Positions 6,392 to 13,901 of a stretch of DNA of 23,975 nt are shown in pieces; position 1 is the first letter of the stretch; each line of letters begins with the position of its first letter. The notes under the pieces are model-generated. The model ran no database searches, was not told the DNA's origin, and saw only the letters and a list, made by a program, of their open reading frames with translations. This DNA comes from DASQHY01 sp036390175 (GTDB lineage: Bacteria; Acidobacteriota; Terriglobia; Acidiferrales; UBA7541), in NCBI GenBank assembly GCA_036390175.1, contig DASWCG010000394.1, positions 1-23,975 on the forward strand, in the 5' to 3' direction. The position numbers were made by a program, and so were the translations under genes.

Positions 6392-7903
6392 GTGGCCGCA
6401 GTTCCGGCGGAGCGAAAGGTAGGCATCCAGGCTCTTCTTGACAACCGTTGGGTAATCCTCTTTTTCAGCATCTTCAGCATGGTGGCGGTGGCGAACTATC
6501 AGTATGGCTGGACTCTTTTCGTGCCCCCGCTCGTGAAACACTTCAAGGTAGAGACAGCCGCCATTCAAATCACATTCACGGTCTTCGTGCTCCTCGAGAC
6601 CTGGCTCGTTCCCTTCGAGGGCTGGTTGGTGGATAAGTTCGGCCCCAAGCTACTGGTGATGATCGCAGGCGCTCTGGCCGGTATTGGGTGGTTCGAAAGC
6701 GGAAGAGCGGAAACGCTTTCCGGTCTGTATCTTTCGTACGCCCTTTCCGGGATTGGCGCCGGAATCGTGTACGGTACAGCGGTCGGCAGCGCTTTGAAAT
6801 GGTTTCCCGACCATCGCGGGCTCGCGGCAGGACTGACGGCGGCAGGATTCGGAGCCGGCTCGGCCTTCACCGTGGCGCCCATCGCCAACATGATCAACGC
6901 GGCCGGATACCAGCACGCCTTCATCTACTGGGGCGTCATCCAGGGTGTTGCCGTCGTCATCGCGGCATTGTTTCTCAAGTCCCCGCCCGCCGGCTGGCTA
7001 CCGGGGACTTGGACGGAGGCAGCGCGCGGCGAGGAAGTAAAGAAGCGCCAAACCGCGGTGGACTTCTCGTCCGGCCAGATGGCTTCTACGCCTCACTTCT
7101 GGCTGATGTACGTGATGATGACGATGGTCGCCACAGGCGGCTTGATGGCTGTCGCCCAACTCAATCCCATGGCGGTTGACTTCAAGGTGGACAAAATCCC
7201 AGTCAGCCTTCTATGGCTGACCATGCCGGCGCTGACCTTTGCTCTCTCTGCTGACCGCTTGGTGAACGGCGTCTGCCGCCCCTTCTGGGGTTGGGTCTCC
7301 GACCACATCGGCCGTGAGAAGACCATGACCCTGGCCTTCGGCCTGGAAGCGGTGGCCATCTTCATCCTCATCAAGACGGCGCACAACCCCTTGATGTTCG
7401 TCATCTTCAGCGCCTTTACCTTTTTTGGTTGGGGTGAGATCTTTTCACTCTTCCCGGCGACTGCCGGCGATTTCTTCGGGCGCAAGCACGCCACCGCCAA
7501 TTACGGCTTCCTCTACACCGCTAAGGGCACAGCCTCCGTGTTCGTGCCAATCGGATCCGCGCTGGCCGCCGGCAGGGCTTTTGACTTCCGTGCCGACATC
7601 TTGCTGGTGCTGGGCGGCGCCTTAGTCTTGTTTGCGTTGTTCCTGGCGCCTACCGTGTTCCGCCTGCAGCTCGGCCGGACGGCCAAGGGCATTGTGCTCG
7701 CGGTGGCCGGGGCGCTGGTGATCTACGGAATCATGCTCACCGTGTTCCCCAAGGTTTGGACTCCCTTCGCCGCCAAGTTCACGCTGCCGAAGGCCGGATG
7801 GGCGGGGGTCTTCGCGGTCGCCATTGCCTTCGACGTGATCGCCGCTGCGCTGGCCTTCTTTGTCCTGCGCCGGATGAAGGTGCCAGTGCAAAAGATGGAG
7901 TAG
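6392..7903 (+). CDS. OxlT-like oxalate transporter (MFS, oxalate/formate antiporter family)
   Basis: A 503-residue inner-membrane carrier. It matches the Oxalobacter OxlT pattern along its length: QYGWTLFVPP in the first helix, VDKFGPK loop, GAGIVYGTA, WFPDHRGLAAGLTAAGFG, and NGVCRPFWGWVSDHIGR. The two residues known to be needed for oxalate binding in OxlT (R272 and K355) correspond to R296 (in VCRPFWG) and K378 (in YTAKGTAS), and both are kept. After the usual 12 helices there are about 80 further residues with two more hydrophobic segments (about 433-452 and 470-492), so 14 helices are likely. The start is a GTG with GAGGAGG (6378-6384) 7 nt upstream. Transport of oxalate is well supported. 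Formate exchange is doubtful, because the neighbouring enzyme makes CO2, not formate; proton symport or uniport is an alternative. Confidence 0.88.
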   Translation: MAAVPAERKVGIQALLDNRWVILFFSIFSMVAVANYQYGWTLFVPPLVKHFKVETAAIQITFTVFVLLETWLVPFEGWLVDKFGPKLLVMIAGALAGIGWFESGRAETLSGLYLSYALSGIGAGIVYGTAVGSALKWFPDHRGLAAGLTAAGFGAGSAFTVAPIANMINAAGYQHAFIYWGVIQGVAVVIAALFLKSPPAGWLPGTWTEAARGEEVKKRQTAVDFSSGQMASTPHFWLMYVMMTMVATGGLMAVAQLNPMAVDFKVDKIPVSLLWLTMPALTFALSADRLVNGVCRPFWGWVSDHIGREKTMTLAFGLEAVAIFILIKTAHNPLMFVIFSAFTFFGWGEIFSLFPATAGDFFGRKHATANYGFLYTAKGTASVFVPIGSALAAGRAFDFRADILLVLGGALVLFALFLAPTVFRLQLGRTAKGIVLAVAGALVIYGIMLTVFPKVWTPFAAKFTLPKAGWAGVFAVAIAFDVIAAALAFFVLRRMKVPVQKME

Positions 7904-7958
7904 GGATTCCGACAACAGCTAATCAACACGCGCTTTCATTTCCTTCCTGAAATCTGCC

Positions 7959-7999
7959 GAAAAAAAAGAGGAGGCGGTCCAGGTCGAGCCGCCTCCTCT
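7959..7999. terminator. Strong hairpin after the transporter gene, U-tract only on the minus strand
   Basis: AGAGGAGGCGG (7967-7977) and CCGCCTCCTCT (7989-7999) form a perfect 11-bp stem with an 11-nt loop. An A-tract (7960-7967) lies on its left, so the minus-strand transcript would end in a run of U; the plus strand continues GTGTGTCCC and lacks a U-run. It stands 63 bp after the transporter stop and may end that operon, but its canonical polarity is for leftward transcription. Confidence 0.6.
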
Positions 8000-8164
8000 G
8001 TGTGTCCCTGGTTGGGGACCCCGGCTAGCCCGACGGAGGAGGGCCGGCCGGTTTTGTGTTGGCCTGTTCGTTCAAACACGGCCGCTCTCCAAAAGTTGCG
8101 ATAAGGAGCCCGCCGAAAGCGGCTACAATGCCGGGCAGAGGCATACCTCCTGAGGGAAGAGAAT

Positions 8165-10720
8165 TTGTCGCGCCGAGATGAAGTGACTCCAACCGACGTT
8201 CTGGCGCACCTCGCCGGGGCGAAGTCGCCGGCCAGTGTGCGTTCTATAGCCGAGGCACTCGAGTTGCGCCATGCCGCGCGACGCGCCCTGAAGAAGGTGC
8301 TCGCCAAACTGAAGCGCCAGGGCGAGATAGAAGAGCTTCCCGGCGGCCGCTATCAACTGGCCGGCCGAAAACCTGCGCGTGCCGCGCAGCATGCCCAGCG
8401 CCTGCCACAACCTGCTGGGACTCCGGGCGCGCCTTCTTCTCCCCGCAGCGATCCTCAGCTGATTACCGGCCGCTTCGTCGCGCACCGGGATGGCTACGGA
8501 TTCGTCGTTCCGCAAAAACCCATTCCGGAGATGGACGGCGATTTGTTCATCGGCCGCAATGCCACCGGCGATGCGATGCACGGCGACCGCGTCGTTGCGC
8601 GGATTGAGCGGCGCAGCCGTTCCGCTGGGGGCACAACCGCAGCCCGCGCCGAAGGCCGCATTGTTCGCATCCTCGACCGCACGCATCCCACGGTCGTCGG
8701 TTTATTCCGTTACGGCGCGCACGGCAATACCGTGTTGCCCTACGACGTGCGCCTGCTCCACGAAATCATCATCCCGCCGGGACACGAACTGACGCCCGCG
8801 CTGCGCGCCAAGCTTGGCCTCCTGGAAGATCCCGGATCGATGCACGCAGGACGGCGGCACAGGCCCGGGCGGCTTCCCGAACTCGATGGCGCCGTCGTCA
8901 ATGTCGAGTTGATGCGCTTTCCCAGCGGCGGCGTGGCTCCCTCCGGGCGCGTGCTGGAAATCCTCGGACGCCCGGGCGAACTCGGCGTGGACGTCGAAAT
9001 CATCATCCGCAAGCACCATCTCCCGCACGTGTTCTCCGGGGAAGTCGAGGAAGAAGCGAACCGCGCTGCGCAGCCCGTCCGCCAAGAGGCGCTTCGAGGA
9101 CGAGAAGACTTCCGCCATCTGCCGATTGTCACCATTGACGGCGAGACAGCGCGTGACTTCGACGATGCCGTTTACGTCGAGAAGCGCGCCAACGGCGGCT
9201 GGCACCTGCAAGTGCACATCGCCGACGTCGCCCATTACGTTGCCCGGGGCAGCGAACTCGACCGCGAAGCCCGCCTCCGCGGCACTTCCGTCTATTTCCC
9301 CGACCGCGCCGTTCCCATGCTGCCCGAGGCGCTTTCCAACGAAATCTGCTCGCTCAAGCCCGAAGAAGACCGCTTGGTGATGAGCGCGCTCATGGAGTTC
9401 GATGCCGCCGGCCGGATGACTTCGGCGCGTTGCACGCCGGGCGTGATCCGCTCCGCCGCGCGAATGACTTACACCAATGTCTTCAAAGTCGTGGAAGGCG
9501 ATCCGGAGATGTCGGCGCGCTATGCCTCGCTCGCGCCGCACTTCCGGAACATGCGCGAGCTGGCGCTGCTGCTCAACGCGCGGCGCGTCGAACGCGGCTC
9601 GATTGACTTCGACCTCCCCGAACCGATCATTGAGTTCGACGCCCAGCAGCGCATGGTCAGCATCGGACGCAGCGAGCGCAACATCGCGCATCGCCTGATC
9701 GAAGAGTTCATGCTGGCCGCGAATCAGGCGGTGGCTTCTTATCTCGACCGGCGCGGCATCGCCTCGCTGCACCGCGTTCACGAAAAGCCAGACGCCAAAA
9801 AGGTGCTCGAGTTTGAAGAGTTGGCGCACGCTTTTGGATACACCCTCGGCATCCCCAACCTCACCGAGCAGAAGATGCCGGTGCGTCACGGGCGCGTGCC
9901 GTCACCGGCGCGGCCCGGGCGGCCGGACTCGCTCGGCCACGGACGCGAGCGGCCGATGCGTGTTTCCCTGCCGGGAGCGCTCGATCTGGACGTGCGCCCC
10001 GAACATTATCAGCGGCTCACGCGCCAGCTCGCCGGGAAGCCGGAAGAGCGCATCGTTTCGTACTTGATGTTGCGCTCGCTCAAGCAGGCGCGCTACACCG
10101 CCGATTCGCTCGGGCACTTTGCGCTGGCCTTCGACCAGTACACGCACTTCACCTCGCCGATTCGCCGCTATCCCGACTTGATGGTTCACCGCGTGTTGCA
10201 ATGGGCGCTCGAGAATCCGGACGCGCGTCCGGTGGCGCGCGGCGCGCATGCGCCGAATCCGGCGGGCACGGTGCTGGGACCTTATCGCCGCGTGGAACTC
10301 GAGGAAGTTGCCGCGGAATCTTCCGAAGCCGAGCGGCGCGCCGATGCCGCAGAGCGGGAATTGATGGATTGGAAGACGGCGCAATTCATGGAAAGCCATC
10401 TCGGCGAAGAATACGATGCGCTGATTATTTCCGTGCAGAAGTTCGGATTTTTTGTCGAGCTGCTGGAAATTTTTGTCGAGGGACTCGTGCCGCTCACCGC
10501 GCTGGAAGAAGCCGCGGGCGGACGCTGCGTCTATCGCGACCGCGACCATGCCATCGTCGCGCTTGGCGCTCCCGCCGGACGTCGCGGAAGCCGCACGACG
10601 GCGAAATCCGCGCCCGGCGGAGCGGGGCGCGTCTGGCGTCTGGGCGACCGCATCCGCGTGCGCGCCGAACGCATTGACCCCCTGCGCAGGCGCGTGGAAT
10701 TCGCCCTGGCCGATTTCTAA
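8165..10720 (+). CDS. rnr: Ribonuclease R (3'-5' exoribonuclease, RNB family)
   Basis: An 851-residue cytoplasmic exoribonuclease for structured RNA. Residues about 1-65 are a winged helix, about 98-150 a cold-shock domain (TGRFVAHRDGYGFV), about 315-690 the RNB domain, and about 740-851 an S1 domain (FGFFVELLEIFVEGLVPL). The catalytic motif is intact (D325, then RDFDD at 330-334), and the late RNB motif FTSPIRRYPDLMVHR is present. Two low-complexity inserts rich in Pro, Gly and Arg lie near residues 70-95 and inside the RNB domain just after KMPVRHGR. The usual basic tail after S1 is missing. The start is TTG with GAGGGA (8152-8157) 7 nt upstream; no in-frame ATG is close. A -10-like TACAAT lies at 8124-8129, without a good -35. 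The gene converges on the ABC ATPase with a 21-nt gap. Confidence 0.94.
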   Translation: MSRRDEVTPTDVLAHLAGAKSPASVRSIAEALELRHAARRALKKVLAKLKRQGEIEELPGGRYQLAGRKPARAAQHAQRLPQPAGTPGAPSSPRSDPQLITGRFVAHRDGYGFVVPQKPIPEMDGDLFIGRNATGDAMHGDRVVARIERRSRSAGGTTAARAEGRIVRILDRTHPTVVGLFRYGAHGNTVLPYDVRLLHEIIIPPGHELTPALRAKLGLLEDPGSMHAGRRHRPGRLPELDGAVVNVELMRFPSGGVAPSGRVLEILGRPGELGVDVEIIIRKHHLPHVFSGEVEEEANRAAQPVRQEALRGREDFRHLPIVTIDGETARDFDDAVYVEKRANGGWHLQVHIADVAHYVARGSELDREARLRGTSVYFPDRAVPMLPEALSNEICSLKPEEDRLVMSALMEFDAAGRMTSARCTPGVIRSAARMTYTNVFKVVEGDPEMSARYASLAPHFRNMRELALLLNARRVERGSIDFDLPEPIIEFDAQQRMVSIGRSERNIAHRLIEEFMLAANQAVASYLDRRGIASLHRVHEKPDAKKVLEFEELAHAFGYTLGIPNLTEQKMPVRHGRVPSPARPGRPDSLGHGRERPMRVSLPGALDLDVRPEHYQRLTRQLAGKPEERIVSYLMLRSLKQARYTADSLGHFALAFDQYTHFTSPIRRYPDLMVHRVLQWALENPDARPVARGAHAPNPAGTVLGPYRRVELEEVAAESSEAERRADAAERELMDWKTAQFMESHLGEEYDALIISVQKFGFFVELLEIFVEGLVPLTALEEAAGGRCVYRDRDHAIVALGAPAGRRGSRTTAKSAPGGAGRVWRLGDRIRVRAERIDPLRRRVEFALADF

Positions 10721-10741
10721 CTTCGCGCGCGCCGAAATTCC

Positions 10742-11482
10742 TTATTTCTTGATGGCTTCGTCGGAGAAGATTTTTCCGTCGCGGATGTGGATGATGCGGT
10801 GCGCATGCTGGGCGATGTCGTGTTCGTGGGTGACCAGGATAATCGTGTTGCCCTGGCCGTGCAGCCGCGCAAACACGCCCATGATTTCCTCGCCGGTCTG
10901 GGAGTCCAGGTTGCCGGTGGGCTCGTCGGCCAGCACGATGGAGGGGTTATTCACCAGCGCGCGGGCGATGGCCACGCGCTGACGCTGTCCGCCGGAAAGC
11001 TCGTTGGGCTTGTGCATCATGCGGTCGACGAGGTCCACCATTTCCAGGGCTTTCTTGGCGCGCGCGATGCGCTCTTCGGCAGGCGTGCCGTTGTAGATGA
11101 GCGGCAATTCGACGTTGTGCAAGGCCGTGGCGCGCGGCAGCAGATTGAAAGTCTGGAAGACGAACCCGATTTCTTTGTTGCGGATGGAGGCCAGCTCATC
11201 GTCGTCCAGGTCGCTCACCAGGCGGCCCGCCAGCCAATACTTTCCCGACGTTGGCGTGTCCAGGCAGCCGATCAAATTCATCAAGGTGGACTTGCCGGAG
11301 CCGGAGGGTCCCATGATGGCGACGTATTCCGCCTTGCGAATCTGCATGTCCACACCGCGCAGCGCTTGCACCAATTCCGCTCCCATCTCATAGGTCTTGA
11401 CCAGGCCTTCGGTCTTTATATTGATGCCGTCCGCGACCAGGTCTTCGCGGAACGAATCCGACGCGGGTGTTTCGACGGGCAT
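10742..11482 (-). CDS. ABC transporter ATP-binding protein, MacB/LolD type
   Basis: A 246-residue cytoplasmic ATPase. The Walker A motif GPSGSGKST is at residues 58-66, the Q-loop at Q110, the signature LSGGQ at 162-166, Walker B IVLADEPTG at 182-190 and the switch His at H219. The sequence class (LIGCLDTPTSG, FVFQTFNLLPR, ADEPTGNLDS) is that of ATPases that drive FtsX-like permeases for lipoprotein release or MacAB-type export. AAGGAG (11490-11495 in plus coordinates) precedes the ATG. It follows the adaptor gene by 33 nt and forms an operon with it. No permease gene is beside it; the next gene is RNase R in the opposite direction. The ATPase must pair with a permease encoded elsewhere or outside this window. 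Confidence 0.93.
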   Translation of the reverse strand: MPVETPASDSFREDLVADGINIKTEGLVKTYEMGAELVQALRGVDMQIRKAEYVAIMGPSGSGKSTLMNLIGCLDTPTSGKYWLAGRLVSDLDDDELASIRNKEIGFVFQTFNLLPRATALHNVELPLIYNGTPAEERIARAKKALEMVDLVDRMMHKPNELSGGQRQRVAIARALVNNPSIVLADEPTGNLDSQTGEEIMGVFARLHGQGNTIILVTHEHDIAQHAHRIIHIRDGKIFSDEAIKK

Positions 11483-11515
11483 TCACAAGCTCCTTGAATC
11501 CGGCTTCAACGCGGC

Positions 11516-12922
11516 CTAGCTCTTTTCGTCTTCGGCCTTCTTGGGGACGGAATTATCCACTTTCACCGTCGTGTTCGGGCGCAAGGTGCGCAGGGCTTTG
11601 TAGCTGCCGGTAATGATTTCGTCGTCCTTTTGGAGCCCCTTGGTCACTTCGATGTCCGTGACGCCGCTGATCCCCGTTTCCACCGGCACGAACACGGCTT
11701 TGCGTTCGCGAACCACGAAGACGCCCTGGATTTCCTGTTTCTTCGGGTCTGTGCCCGGCGGGGGAGGAGGCGCGGCGGCCAGCGTCACGCTGCCGTTCGA
11801 TTTGCCCGGCTGCTTCGCAGCTTCTTCCAGGTCTTTACGCGTGCGCACGGCCAGCGCCTGGATCGGAATGGCCAGCACGTTTTTGCGCTCGGCCGTGCGG
11901 ATCTTGGCCGTGGTGGAAAGACCGGGCCGCAAACCGGCCGGCGGATTGTCGAGCGTGACGACCACTTTGAAGTCTTTGGCTTCCTGCGTGCCCGTAGTCG
12001 TTTGCGTGGTGGCCAGGCCCGAGCTGCGCAGCACGGCTTGCGTGCCGACCTCGGTTACATGGCCCTTGAAGGTCTGGCCGGGCATGGCGTCTATGGTCAC
12101 GTCGGCGTACTGTCCGTTGCGCACGTTGACGATGTCGGTCTCGTCCACTTTTACTTCGGCGGTGACCACGGACATGTCGGAGATGGTCATCAGGAAGCTG
12201 CCGGCGGCGTTCTGAATGCCGGGGACCACGTTTTCTCCCACGCGCACGGCGATGAAACTGACCACGCCGTTAATGGGAGCCGTGTAGGTGGTCTTGCGCA
12301 GAACGTCTTTTGTGCGCGTGAGCATGGCGCTGCTCTGTTCGTGCTGCGCCCGCGCCCGCCCCATCTCCGCCTGCAACTGAAGGATCCGGGCGGAGCTGGC
12401 GTCGGCTGCAGCGACGGCGCTGTCGTACGCCGCTTTGCGCGTGTCGTAGTCGGACTTAGGGATCAGGCCGTCCTTATACAAGCCCTGGCCGCGCTCCCAG
12501 TCGAGCTTGGCGCGCTCGAGGTCGGCTTTTCGTTGCGCCAAGTCGGCCTGGGCAGCCTTGTAGTTGGCGTCGGCGGAAGTCACCCCGGCTACGGAGGAAT
12601 CCAGGGCGGCGAGCTGGGCCTGGACGTCGGCGCCCGGCTGGATGTTTTCGAGACGCAGCAGGACGTCGCCCTTCCTGACCTGGTCGCCCTCCTTCACCAC
12701 GATTTGGGTGATCTTGCCGATGCCTTCACCAAGAACGTTGGAGTAATCCCGGGGCTTAATCTCGCCCGAGGCGGTCACTTGAGAAGTCAGATCCTGCGGC
12801 TGCGCCTTGCTGGTCTGCACCGTCACCACGCCTTTGTTGGCCTGCTTGACGCTGTACAGGACGATCCCGCCCAGAACGGCTGCGGCAGCCACGCCAATCC
12901 CGACCTTTTTCCATGTCTTCAT
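11516..12922 (-). CDS. Periplasmic adaptor (HlyD/MacA family) of an ABC efflux system
   Basis: A 468-residue membrane-fusion protein. Residues about 6-26 are an N-terminal membrane anchor or uncleaved signal (VGIGVAAAAVLGGIVLYSV). Residues about 45-95 form the first half of the lipoyl domain (GKITQIVVKEGDQVRKGDVLL). A long helical hairpin follows (about 95-215, rich in Ala, Gln, Lys and Asp), then the second lipoyl half (YTAPINGVVSFIAVRVGENV). The beta-barrel domain (VDETDIVNVRNGQYADVTIDAMPGQ) and membrane-proximal domain complete the protein. A Pro-rich stretch (APPPPPGTDPKK) near residue 390 is an insertion. It would link an inner-membrane permease to an outer-membrane channel. A weak GAGG ribosome site precedes the ATG. 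A small possible ORF overlaps the start by ATGA. Confidence 0.92.
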   Translation of the reverse strand: MKTWKKVGIGVAAAAVLGGIVLYSVKQANKGVVTVQTSKAQPQDLTSQVTASGEIKPRDYSNVLGEGIGKITQIVVKEGDQVRKGDVLLRLENIQPGADVQAQLAALDSSVAGVTSADANYKAAQADLAQRKADLERAKLDWERGQGLYKDGLIPKSDYDTRKAAYDSAVAAADASSARILQLQAEMGRARAQHEQSSAMLTRTKDVLRKTTYTAPINGVVSFIAVRVGENVVPGIQNAAGSFLMTISDMSVVTAEVKVDETDIVNVRNGQYADVTIDAMPGQTFKGHVTEVGTQAVLRSSGLATTQTTTGTQEAKDFKVVVTLDNPPAGLRPGLSTTAKIRTAERKNVLAIPIQALAVRTRKDLEEAAKQPGKSNGSVTLAAAPPPPPGTDPKKQEIQGVFVVRERKAVFVPVETGISGVTDIEVTKGLQKDDEIITGSYKALRTLRPNTTVKVDNSVPKKAEDEKS

Positions 12923-13152
12923 TGTTTCAATTCCTCGACCTCTTTATGATCCCTGGCGATTGCCAGACGCAACCCCACACCAGACCCGTCACTTGTGTAT
13001 ACGGCGCAGAGGGTCGAAAAGTTTCCCGGTAACTCCGCGTGGGCTTTCGGGGGCCTTGCGGGTTCGCCGCGAAGAGAACTGGCCGCTCGCGGGAGGACAA
13101 AGCTCGTGCCGCGCACTTCCTGGAGCACTGACTTCGGTTCCCGTTGAGCCAT
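12919..13152 (-). CDS. Possible small protein of 77 residues, doubtful
   Basis: An open frame begins at an ATG at 13152 and ends in TGA overlapping the adaptor ATG by four bases (ATGA at 12919-12922). Such an overlap often marks translational coupling. The product is basic and Ser/Pro-rich, with no recognised domain; the C-terminus GVGLRLAIARDHKEVEELKQ looks helical. No ribosome binding site is seen before the ATG, which argues against it. Otherwise 12923-13274 holds no gene, only a small palindrome CTGGC-GATT-GCCAG at 12953-12966 near where an adaptor promoter could lie. Confidence 0.2.
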   Translation of the reverse strand: MAQREPKSVLQEVRGTSFVLPRAASSLRGEPARPPKAHAELPGNFSTLCAVYTSDGSGVGLRLAIARDHKEVEELKQ

Positions 13153-13274
13153 TGTAAAGCGTTTCTCATAAGAAGGAAAGCGTTGGACAGGGCAAGTGTC
13201 CTTGAGGTTAGACGCACGAACTTGGGATTTGTGCCCCGGCGAGTGAAGGCGGGAGGAGGCTCCGGGCGCCGCTG

Positions 13275-13901
13275 TCAGCGCCCTGCCTCCCAGATGGCCA
13301 CCGCCATTCCGCCGGACTCGTTGAAGAAGTGCTTGATTCCCTTGCGCGTTTCCCACCAGTGGTCCGGGTCGTACTCAGAATCGCGGGCTGACGCGACGCG
13401 GATCTCGATCGCCGCGGGGAAAACGTGCCGGAAAATGTATCGCGCGCGCCGCGTGTGATAGTTCGAGGTAACAATGATCAGCCGGTTCCATTTGCGCTCC
13501 GTGGCGAGCGACACCAGCGCCTGCGCTTCTTCGCGCGTGTTGTCACCGCTCTCGGGAAAGCGCACCACGGCGTCTTTTGGGATACCGCGATCGGTGAGGT
13601 CGTGCGCCATCAATTCGGCAACCGACGCGTAGGGACGCAAACGACGCCCGCTCGCCACGATGCGCGGCGCCCAGCCCGCGCGGAAGAGTTCGGCGGCGCG
13701 TGCGGAGCGGTCGGCGTTGAAATTGTCGTCGCTGAGCACAACAATCGTATCGGACTTCGCCAGCGAGTCCTCGGCGATGCACAGGCCTCCCGCAAAGCGC
13801 AGCAAAGGATGGCGCACCAGATAGACCAGCCCGCAGAAGGAAAGAACCAGAATCAGGACGATGAGCTTGGAGATGATGCCGCCGCGTTCGCGGGCTTTCA
13901 T
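13275..13901 (-). CDS. YdcF-like (DUF218) membrane-anchored protein
   Basis: A 208-residue protein. Residues about 9-30 are one hydrophobic helix (ISKLIVLILVLSFCGLVYLV), which would anchor it to the inner membrane. The rest matches the DUF218/YdcF fold: DTIVVLSDDNFNADRSARAAELFRAG, ASGRRLRPYASVAELMAHDLTDRGIP, ESGDNTREEA and VTSNYHTRRARYIFRHVF. The conserved N, R, E and H residues of the family are all visible. Members include YdcF and the envelope proteins SanA and ElyC, but the biochemical role is mostly unknown. Its ATG overlaps the stop of the upstream GalT-like gene (ATGA, 13898-13901), so the two are translationally coupled. Confidence 0.82.
   Translation of the reverse strand: MKARERGGIISKLIVLILVLSFCGLVYLVRHPLLRFAGGLCIAEDSLAKSDTIVVLSDDNFNADRSARAAELFRAGWAPRIVASGRRLRPYASVAELMAHDLTDRGIPKDAVVRFPESGDNTREEAQALVSLATERKWNRLIIVTSNYHTRRARYIFRHVFPAAIEIRVASARDSEYDPDHWWETRKGIKHFFNESGGMAVAIWEAGR

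Noticed and set aside
8702..9889. A 395-codon minus-strand frame inside RNase R
   Set aside because: It lies wholly within a gene with intact catalytic motifs; a GC-rich shadow.
11630..12949. A 439-codon plus-strand frame over the adaptor gene
   Set aside because: His/Gly/Arg-rich antisense shadow of a clear HlyD/MacA-type protein.
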